Assembly (NCBI GenBank): GCA_002492525.1 | Contig: DKZA01000016.1 | Coordinates: forward strand, 104,439-168,438 | Source of the DNA: Lachnospiraceae bacterium UBA7086 | Lineage (GTDB): Bacteria; Bacillota; Clostridia; Lachnospirales; Lachnospiraceae | Direction of reading: 5' to 3' | Length of the DNA stretch: 64,000 bases | Part shown: piece by piece, positions 57,812 to 64,000 of the stretch | Numbering within the stretch: the first letter of the stretch is position 1 | Layout of the letters: the number at the start of each line of letters is the position of its first letter | Translations under genes and position numbers: made by a program | The notes under the pieces: generated by a model | Database searches by the model: none | What the model saw: the letters and a program-made list of their open reading frames with translations, nothing else | What the model was told of the DNA's origin: nothing

Positions 57812-59827
57812 ATGGGAAAGAGTTTATACATTGCTGAGAAACCCAGCGTGGCGAGAGAATTTGCCAAAGCTTTAAAATATGATATGAAGAACAAAGACGG
57901 TTATATGGAATCCCAGGAGGCAGTGGTAACCTGGTGTGTAGGGCATTTGGTGACTATGAGTTATCCGGAGGTCTATGATGAGAAATACAGGAGGTGGTCT
58001 TTGGACACCATTCCTTTTATACCGGAGGAGTTTAAATATGAAGTTATCGATAGTGTCAAGAAGCAGTTTGGGATTGTAAGCGGCTTATTAAACAGGGAAG
58101 ATGTGGAAACCATTTATGTCTGTACTGACTCTGGACGGGAAGGGGAATATATCTATCGGTTGGTAGAACAGCAGGCAGGGGTGGAAGGTAAAGTCAGAAA
58201 ACGTGTCTGGATTGATTCGCAGACAGAGGAGGAGATACTTCGAGGTATCCGGGAAGCCAAGGATCTTTCGGCTTATGATAATCTTTCCGATGCCGCGTAC
58301 CTGCGGGCGAAGGAAGATTATCTTATGGGAATTAACTTTTCCCGTGCTCTGACATTGAAATATAGTTATCCCATTAAAAATTATCTGCAAACAGATAAAG
58401 CGGTAGTTTCGGTGGGACGTGTAATGACTTGTGTGCTGGGCATGGTGGTGAACAGAGAACGTGAGATCAGGGAATTTGTAAAAATCCCTTTTTATAGAAT
58501 CCTTTTACAGGTTGCCATAGAGGGGCATGAGTGTACTTTTGAATGGAAAGCAACGGAGGAATCAAAATATTACCAGTCTCCGAAAATCTATAAGGATAAT
58601 GGCTTCTTGGAGGAAAAAGAGGCGGATGCTTTTATCAGCTTTTTACAAGAGGAGCCCAAGGAAGAACCGGTAATCCGAAAAATTGAGAAAAAGAAGGAGA
58701 CCAAGAATCCTCCTTTGTTATATAATCTGGCGGAACTGCAAAATGACTGTTCCAAATTGTTTAAGATCAGTCCTGATGAAACACTGCGGATTGCCCAGGA
58801 ACTTTATGAGAAGAAACTTACCACTTACCCAAGAACGGATGCGAGGGTTCTTTCCACGGCAGTGGCCAAGGAAATAGCCAAAAATATCGGAGGCCTTAAG
58901 AATTACCATGTGGCAGCGGAATATGCGGCGGAAATATTAAAGAAGGGTAGTTATCGAGGCATTGAAAAGACACGGTATGTGAATGATAAGCAGATTACGG
59001 ATCACTATGCGATCATACCTACAGGGCAGGGATTTGGCAGTTTAAACAGTCTGCACCCTGCTTCAGCCAAAGTTTACGAGATTATCGTCAGGCGGTTTCT
59101 AAGTGTTTTCTATCCGGCAACGGTCTATCAGAAGATAAGCATCGGAGTACAGATGAAAGGAGAGACCTTTACTTCCGGGTTTAAAGTACTGGCAGATCCT
59201 GGTTATCTGAAAGTGGTGCAGAATTCTTTTGCCAGAAAGAAGACAGAGGAGTATACTGAAGAGGAGAAAAAAGAAGAGGTGAAAGAGGAGGCCTGTGACG
59301 CTTCGTTTATGGAAGCGCTCAGTGCTCTCAAAAAAGGGATGAACCTTACGGCAGGAGAACTTAGCAAGAAAGAGGGAGAGACTTCGCCGCCTAAGCGTTA
59401 TAATTCGGGCAGTATGATTCTGGCTATGGAAAATGCCGGGCAGTTTATCGAGGACGAGGAACTGCGGGCACAGATTAAGGGCAGCGGCATTGGTACCTCT
59501 GCTACCCGGGCGGAAATTTTAAAGAAACTGGTGCATATTAAATATCTTGATCTGAATAAGAAGACACAGATCATCACGCCGACACTTCTGGGAGAAATGA
59601 TATACGAGGTGGTGGCGGGGGCTATCAGGCCGCTTTTGGATCCAAGGCTTACGGCAAGCTGGGAGAAGGGATTGACGCTGGTGGCTTCCGGGGAAATCAC
59701 AGAGAAGGAATACATGGTTAAGCTGGATGATTTTGTGACCAGGAGAACCAATGCCGTCAAACAGATGAATAATCAGGCAACGCTTATTCATAGATTTCAT
59801 TATGCATCGCAGTTTTACAAAAAATAA
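57812..59827 (+). CDS. topB: DNA topoisomerase III
   Basis: Type IA topoisomerase that decatenates and unlinks single-stranded DNA. 671 residues. TOPRIM domain with LYIAEKPSVAREFAKAL and TDSGREGEYIYR. The active-site tyrosine is in KKLTTYPRTDARVLS near residue 337. GSGIGTSATRAEILKKLVHI and the closing DPRLTASWEKGLTLVASGEI are typical. There is no C-terminal zinc finger, as usual for TopB of Firmicutes. GAGGAAG precedes the ATG. An element origin is possible for some topB copies, but this one is in the backbone. Confidence 0.95.
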   Translation: MGKSLYIAEKPSVAREFAKALKYDMKNKDGYMESQEAVVTWCVGHLVTMSYPEVYDEKYRRWSLDTIPFIPEEFKYEVIDSVKKQFGIVSGLLNREDVETIYVCTDSGREGEYIYRLVEQQAGVEGKVRKRVWIDSQTEEEILRGIREAKDLSAYDNLSDAAYLRAKEDYLMGINFSRALTLKYSYPIKNYLQTDKAVVSVGRVMTCVLGMVVNREREIREFVKIPFYRILLQVAIEGHECTFEWKATEESKYYQSPKIYKDNGFLEEKEADAFISFLQEEPKEEPVIRKIEKKKETKNPPLLYNLAELQNDCSKLFKISPDETLRIAQELYEKKLTTYPRTDARVLSTAVAKEIAKNIGGLKNYHVAAEYAAEILKKGSYRGIEKTRYVNDKQITDHYAIIPTGQGFGSLNSLHPASAKVYEIIVRRFLSVFYPATVYQKISIGVQMKGETFTSGFKVLADPGYLKVVQNSFARKKTEEYTEEEKKEEVKEEACDASFMEALSALKKGMNLTAGELSKKEGETSPPKRYNSGSMILAMENAGQFIEDEELRAQIKGSGIGTSATRAEILKKLVHIKYLDLNKKTQIITPTLLGEMIYEVVAGAIRPLLDPRLTASWEKGLTLVASGEITEKEYMVKLDDFVTRRTNAVKQMNNQATLIHRFHYASQFYKK

Positions 59828-59831
59828 AAAA

Positions 59832-59955
59832 AGTAAATTCCTTCGGAATTAACTTTGCGAGGACTGCTTCGCAGCCTCGGTATAAGCGGTTGCGAGATTC
59901 GGTTCACGGACTCGGATAAGCGGTTGGGAGATTGACTCCGCGGCCTCGGATAAGC
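59832..59955 (+). repeat. Terminator-like hairpin and three tandem copies of the backbone repeat
   Basis: GTAAATTCC-TTC-GGAATTAAC follows topB, and then three units: 59857-59891, 59892-59928 and 59927-59955. Each has GAG..., a short variable hairpin (CTGCTTCGCAG, TTCGGTTCACGGA or TCCGCGG) and CTCGG-TATAAGC or CTCGGATAAGC. The variable hairpin keeps its pairing in part while its sequence changes, which suggests an RNA or DNA structure is what matters. Confidence 0.75.
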
Positions 59956-59998
59956 AGAAGGACTATTTATAGAATGAAAGAAGAAAAGGGGAGAAAAA

Positions 59999-60673
59999 AT
60001 GGCTGGATTGCAGGATACCACGATAAAGGAGCTTTACACGTTGGAGGAGACGATTGCCAGGGATATTTTTGAAAATGTGACCTATCCCTGGGAAGTGCTT
60101 GCAAAGATTAAGGATTTTATCGTTGCACTGGGAGAGACGCTTCCGGAAGAAAAATTTGAGAGAAGAGAGGGGAATATCTGGATTGCGAAAAGCGCGAAGG
60201 TTTTTCCGAGCGCTTATATTGGCGGCCCGGCAATTATCGATGAAGAGGCCGAGATAAGACAATGTGCTTTCATCAGAGGGTCGGCGATTGTGGGGAAAGG
60301 TGCAGTTGTCGGCAACTCAACGGAACTGAAGAATGTGATTCTGTTTAATAAGGTGCAGGTGCCCCATTATAATTATGTTGGAGACAGCATCCTGGGTTTT
60401 AAGGCGCATATGGGTGCAGGGTCTATCACTTCCAATGTGAAGAGTGATAAGACTCTCGTTGTGGTACATGCCGGTGAAGAAAATTATGAGACCGGTCTTA
60501 AGAAGTTTGGAGCTATGCTGGGTGATAACGTGGAAGTGGGATGTAATTCCGTGTTAAATCCCGGCACCGTAATTGGCAGAAATTCCAATGTATATCCTAC
60601 TTCCATGGTACGTGGATTTATCCCGGCGAATAGTATTTATAAAAAACAGACTGAGATAGCGGCAAAATATTAA
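59999..60673 (+). CDS. Left-handed beta-helix acyltransferase-like protein (GlmU C-terminal type)
   Basis: 224 residues. Hexapeptide repeats begin at about residue 60 (IWIAKSAKVFPSAYIGGPAI, IDEEAEIRQCAFIRGSAIVG, KGAVVGNSTELKNVILFNKV) and continue to VIGRNSNVYPTSMVRGFIPA. YNYVGDSILGFKAHMGAGSI is like the acetyl-CoA-binding part of GlmU, with N-terminal helices but no uridyltransferase domain. It may be a sugar-nucleotide acetyltransferase or a UDP-sugar-binding regulator. AAAGGGGAG is upstream. Confidence 0.85.
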   Translation: MAGLQDTTIKELYTLEETIARDIFENVTYPWEVLAKIKDFIVALGETLPEEKFERREGNIWIAKSAKVFPSAYIGGPAIIDEEAEIRQCAFIRGSAIVGKGAVVGNSTELKNVILFNKVQVPHYNYVGDSILGFKAHMGAGSITSNVKSDKTLVVVHAGEENYETGLKKFGAMLGDNVEVGCNSVLNPGTVIGRNSNVYPTSMVRGFIPANSIYKKQTEIAAKY

Positions 60674-60731
60674 ACCTGTCAGAGCAGATACCCGTAAACA
60701 GACAGAAGAAAGTATTTTGAGGATAAGATGT

Positions 60732-62930
60732 ATGGCAACAGATTTGAGTATTGAGAATTTTGGCTCCATGATCGATCATGTGATCGCAGGGATATGTTTC
60801 TTTGAATATGAAGACGGAAAATTCACCCCGATCTATATCAATGAGGGATTTTTTCGTATGCTTGGATATTCCAGAATAGAGGGCATGAAATATCTCGAAA
60901 GGATCGACATGGTCATTATCCCAGAGGATATGCAGGTTTTTCATCAGGCGATAGCAGATGTCTTAAAGGATGACGGCGTGGTGGATGTGGAATTCCGTAC
61001 CGTCACAGGTTCGGGAGGATTGCGCTGGCTGCATGTAAGGGGAAATCTTTATGCCAGAGAAGGAAAGAAAAATACGATTGTTACGGTTATTGAGGATGTA
61101 ACTGAACGCAAGAATGTGGAAGAGGAACTGCAAAGACAGGCAGAGCGGTTACATATTCTCTCTGAGGCAGAAGGAGAGAAGATATTAGACTATAATGCAA
61201 AGACAGACGTTATGATCATCAAGTCCTCCGGTGAGTATGGGGTAGGAGGGGAGGAAATCTATAATAAATATCTTGAGAAATTTAATGCCTCCACTATTTA
61301 TGAAGAGGATGTGGCATATTACAGGGCAGTCATTGGCAGCCTGCTTAAATCTCCGAAGCATGATACCATAGAGTTTCGGATCAAGCGGTTCGATAAAGAT
61401 TTTACCTGGTATCAGGCGAATCTGACTTCTCTTTTGGGAGCGGAGGGCTATGTGACCAGAATCGTGGGCCGTATGATCAATATCAACGATAAGAAGATCA
61501 AGGAGATGGAGCTCTTACTTCGGGCGGAGAAAGACGCGCTGACAGGGCTGTATAATCAGGGGGCTGCAGAACAGTTGATTCACAATGCGATTGAGGACAG
61601 TGGTGATAATACACTGAACGCTCTCATGATTATTGATCTGGATAATTTTAAAGAGGCCAATGATTTGATCGGTCATGCCCAGGGAGATAAATTGTTAGAG
61701 GAGACGGCGGAAAAATTAAGTGAAATATTTAGAGGCGGCGACATTATCGGCAGAATCGGCGGCGATGAATTCATTGTGTATGTGAAAAATTTAAATACCA
61801 TTTCCGATGCGGATGTGATGGCAAGTAATATCGTCAACAGTGTGAATTATATGTTGGATTTTGAGGAAAAGCCCATACATGTGACTTGTAGCGTTGGTGT
61901 TGCTGTTTTTCCCTATCATGGCAAAGAGTATGAAGAGCTTTTTAAGAAAGCTGACAGAGCCGTTTATACAGCAAAGGCCAATGGTAAATGCGACTATCGT
62001 ATTTACGATGCGGCCAGCACCGTGGTCTATCATGCCAATAGAAAGAATGGTTACAATCTGAACAAAGGTATGGAAGGCGATGGAAATATCGAGGATCAGG
62101 TTATGCAGATCCTGTTTGAGGACAGGGTGCTTGAGTCTGCACTGAAATCGGCTATTGAGTTGATGACAGCCAGGTATCATTTTCATAGAGGCTATGTCTG
62201 TGGTAACGATTCCTTACCAATTTCCAGAACGGTACAGTTCTCAGAGGTCGGTTATGAGACGGGCAGGGAAGCAGAAGAGCATTACGAATTAAAGAGGGTG
62301 GTGAATGAAATTCTTTATGCCTCTTTTCCCAGTGTATCCATTATTCATGATTACGATCTGACACTGGATGAGCTGCATGACTTTTTCCAGTCAGAGGGCA
62401 TTAAGAGTATGCTCTTTTATCCTTTGACATCTAAAGGGGAGTTTCAGGGAGCCATTGTTTTAGAGAATCATGTGGATGTGCAGATGGAATTGAAAAAAAG
62501 TGAGATAGAAGAAATCCGGTCCATGCTCAGAATCATGGAAGCCCACATATTGCAAATCGGTCTTATGGACAGACTGCAGGATTTTGTGACACAGATTGAA
62601 ATTTTTGATAATTTGGACAGTTTTGTTTATGTGGTCAATCCGGATACATATGAACTTAGTTTTATTAATAAAAAAGTGCTGATGGATTCTCCCAATGTAA
62701 AGATTGGGGATATATGCTATAAAGCACTGCAGAATAAAGAGGAGCCTTGCGAAAACTGTATTTTGCGCAATCTGGATAAACAGGATTCCCATTGCAGATG
62801 TACGGAGGAATTGTTTAATTATTCTCTGCGCTGTTGGACAAGGTGCAGTGCCAGCTGGCTGGAATGTAAAGAAGAAAATGGACTTGCACTTTTAAATAGT
62901 ATTGATATATCTGAATATTTTATGGGCTAG
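60732..62930 (+). CDS. PAS-containing diguanylate cyclase
   Basis: 732 residues from ATG 60732, with GAGG nine bases upstream; a TTG at 60717 is also open. Two PAS domains occupy roughly 1-130 and 140-260 (INEGFFRMLGYSRIEGMKYL; FTWYQANLTSLLGAEGYVTR). The GGDEF domain is intact: DALTGLYNQGAAEQLIHNAI, LMIIDLDNFKEANDLIGHAQ and RIGGDEFIVYV near 340. A C-terminal GAF-like region and a Cys-rich end (ENCILR; SHCRCTEE) follow. It makes cyclic-di-GMP and, with the EAL protein 4.3 kb upstream, may form an opposing pair. Confidence 0.92.
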   Translation: MATDLSIENFGSMIDHVIAGICFFEYEDGKFTPIYINEGFFRMLGYSRIEGMKYLERIDMVIIPEDMQVFHQAIADVLKDDGVVDVEFRTVTGSGGLRWLHVRGNLYAREGKKNTIVTVIEDVTERKNVEEELQRQAERLHILSEAEGEKILDYNAKTDVMIIKSSGEYGVGGEEIYNKYLEKFNASTIYEEDVAYYRAVIGSLLKSPKHDTIEFRIKRFDKDFTWYQANLTSLLGAEGYVTRIVGRMININDKKIKEMELLLRAEKDALTGLYNQGAAEQLIHNAIEDSGDNTLNALMIIDLDNFKEANDLIGHAQGDKLLEETAEKLSEIFRGGDIIGRIGGDEFIVYVKNLNTISDADVMASNIVNSVNYMLDFEEKPIHVTCSVGVAVFPYHGKEYEELFKKADRAVYTAKANGKCDYRIYDAASTVVYHANRKNGYNLNKGMEGDGNIEDQVMQILFEDRVLESALKSAIELMTARYHFHRGYVCGNDSLPISRTVQFSEVGYETGREAEEHYELKRVVNEILYASFPSVSIIHDYDLTLDELHDFFQSEGIKSMLFYPLTSKGEFQGAIVLENHVDVQMELKKSEIEEIRSMLRIMEAHILQIGLMDRLQDFVTQIEIFDNLDSFVYVVNPDTYELSFINKKVLMDSPNVKIGDICYKALQNKEEPCENCILRNLDKQDSHCRCTEELFNYSLRCWTRCSASWLECKEENGLALLNSIDISEYFMG

Positions 62931-63105
62931 CACTCTATGGCAGCCATGAAAAGATGTAAAGAAAACCGGGAAATCGGTGCCAGGTAAATTACAAGAAATA
63001 TCTGGATTTTTTATGAACAATATGAGACAATAGAAACAGCGGTTATGACAGGCTTATATCAGTCTGTTATCAAATAATATATACATAATCGAAAGGAGTT
63101 ATCAC
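62931..63105. other. Intergenic leader with inverted repeat
   Basis: No gene. TGACAGGCT-N6-AGTCTGTTA at about 63046-63070 lies shortly before the AAAGGAG of the next gene and could be an operator or a leader hairpin. Confidence 0.4.
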
Positions 63106-63798
63106 ATGATTTATTCAAAAGAAGTTGAAGAAATGTGTACAGTGGCACAGGGCGTTCATCATGGCTGTGCTCCTATCCCAGAGGAAGCAAAATGGGTGCA
63201 GGCAAAGGAAGTAAAGGATATTTCCGGTCTGACACACGGCGTTGGCTGGTGCGCTCCCCAGCAGGGTGCTTGTAAGCTGACCCTGAACGTGAAGGAAGGT
63301 ATTATTCAGGAAGCTTTGGTGGAGACTATCGGATGTTCCGGTATGACACATTCCGCAGCTATGGCATCTGAGATCCTGCCGGGACTTACGGTTATGGAAG
63401 CACTCAACACAGACTTGGTGTGTGATGCAATCAATACGGCTATGAGAGAACTGTTCTTACAGATTGTATATGGCCGTACACAGTCTGCTTTTTCCGAGGA
63501 TGGACTTCCGGTAGGCGCAGGTCTTGAGGACCTTGGTAAAGGTTTGAGGAGCCAGGTAGGTACCATGTACGGTACCCTCAAAAAGGGCCCCCGTTATCTT
63601 GAGATGGCAGAAGGCTATGTGACAGGTATCGCATTGGATGCCAACGATGAGATTATCGGTTACAAGTTTGTAAGTCTTGGCAAGATGACAGACTTCATTA
63701 AGAAAGGCGATGACCCTAACACAGCATATGAGAAAGCCTGCGGACAGTATGGCCGCGTGGATGATGCCGTGAAGATCATCGATCCCAGATGCGAATAA
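63106..63798 (+). CDS. NifU-like iron-sulfur cluster assembly scaffold protein
   Basis: 230 residues, MIYSKEVEEMCTVAQGVHHG onward, with AAAGGAG upstream. Cys residues in VGWCAPQQGACKLTL and ETIGCSGMTHSAAMASEI fit the NifU N-terminal-like scaffold group that carries a transient iron-sulfur cluster. The next gene starts MALFESYE, which I recognise as the beginning of GGGtGRT-type proteins. The two are a standard pair in Clostridia, so this is a specialised scaffold, not housekeeping IscU. Confidence 0.8.
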   Translation: MIYSKEVEEMCTVAQGVHHGCAPIPEEAKWVQAKEVKDISGLTHGVGWCAPQQGACKLTLNVKEGIIQEALVETIGCSGMTHSAAMASEILPGLTVMEALNTDLVCDAINTAMRELFLQIVYGRTQSAFSEDGLPVGAGLEDLGKGLRSQVGTMYGTLKKGPRYLEMAEGYVTGIALDANDEIIGYKFVSLGKMTDFIKKGDDPNTAYEKACGQYGRVDDAVKIIDPRCE

Positions 63799-63932
63799 CA
63801 GAAGTAATTTGCTTCGCAAAATAACAAATCGAGCAAGCTCGATTACGAGCACTGCTTTGCAGGCTCGGGATAAGCGATAGGTGAATTAACTTTGCGAGAT
63901 CCGCTTTGCGGACTCGGGATAAGCGGTTGGGA
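63799..63932 (+). repeat. Hairpins and two copies of the backbone repeat
   Basis: GTAATTTGC-TTC-GCAAAATAAC and CGAGCAAGCTCG follow the scaffold gene. Then two repeat units: 63845-63880 (GAGCACTGCTTTGCAGGCTC then GGGATAAGCGATAGG) and 63894-63932 (GCGAGATCCGCTTTGCGGAC then TCGGGATAAGCGGTTGGGA). Confidence 0.75.
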
Positions 63933-63976
63933 AATTATAGGGTACTCTTTAATACAAACAGGAGGATTAAAATAAG

Positions 63977-64000
63977 ATGGCTTTATTTGAATCATATGAA
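63977..64000 (+). CDS. Start of a GGGtGRT-type protein (cut by the window end)
   Basis: ATG 63977, preceded by CAGGAGG, encodes MALFESYE and runs off the window. The first residues and position after the scaffold gene match the GGGtGRT family from memory. Only eight codons are visible. Confidence 0.6.

Overview
The window looks like a low-to-mid GC Firmicute of the class Clostridia, most likely a Lachnospiraceae-type gut anaerobe. The indications are strong AGGAGG ribosome sites, an anaerobic class III ribonucleotide reductase with its activase (nrdD-nrdG), a NifU-like scaffold followed by the start of a gene I recognise as GGGtGRT-type, and the serC-serA-DUF1015 order. This assignment is inference from gene content; no rRNA is present to anchor it.

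Layout. (1) Left chromosomal backbone, 1-13207: serC, serA, a small conserved gene, a DUF1015 gene, glgB with an unusual Ala/Lys/Glu tail, an mscS-type channel, tRNA-Thr(CGT), nrdD-nrdG behind an NrdR-like box, a 47-codon membrane peptide missed by length cut-offs, and an ABC importer permease plus the 3' part of its ATPase gene. (2) An integrated element of about 38.6 kb, 13208-51776. (3) Right backbone, 51777-64000: the missing 5' part of the same ATPase gene, argH, asd, two cyclic-di-GMP genes, an AAA ATPase, topB, a left-handed beta-helix protein and the FeS scaffold gene.

The element is placed precisely. The ABC ATPase is cut inside its Walker A codons: GPSGCG lies at 51779-51916 and KSTLL at about 13200, both on the minus strand. 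The two joints share TTGC. A large serine recombinase sits at the right end. Its reading frame has no stop inside the element: when integrated it runs into the disrupted host gene, and in the rejoined circle it would run in frame into the tandem-HTH regulator at the left end.

The element carries a replication/recombination core (excisionase-like HTH, primase-helicase, YqaJ nuclease, Rad52-like annealing protein, DUF927-like ATPase) but no recognisable relaxase, coupling protein or mating-pair genes, so it resembles an integrative or mobilisable element rather than a self-transmissible ICE. The rest is cargo. An AT-rich operon (16542-24613) encodes a GrpE-like protein, a divergent Hsp70/actin-fold ATPase, a HerA/FtsK-like ATPase with a Ser/Gly/Thr linker, a Gly/Ala-rich putative membrane-active protein and a hypothetical protein, followed by a WYL regulator. 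This is the best candidate here for an undescribed conflict/defence system. Other cargo includes a TerB-like module, two toxin-antitoxin pairs, an Mrr-type endonuclease, a three-domain RNA-repair protein, a GTPase and two zinc-ribbon membrane proteins.

The cargo appears to share regulation. Five promoters scattered over 24.5 kb have the same dyad, TGACAGAANNTGTCA, each exactly 11 nt upstream of a TATAAT-like hexamer. They precede the small-ORF region, the chaperone-HerA operon, the TerB-like module, the zinc-ribbon genes and the GTPase. I found no copy in the backbone. Broken genes (Rpn nuclease, XRE regulators, WYL, DUF3800) and direct repeats at module borders show repeated cargo exchange.
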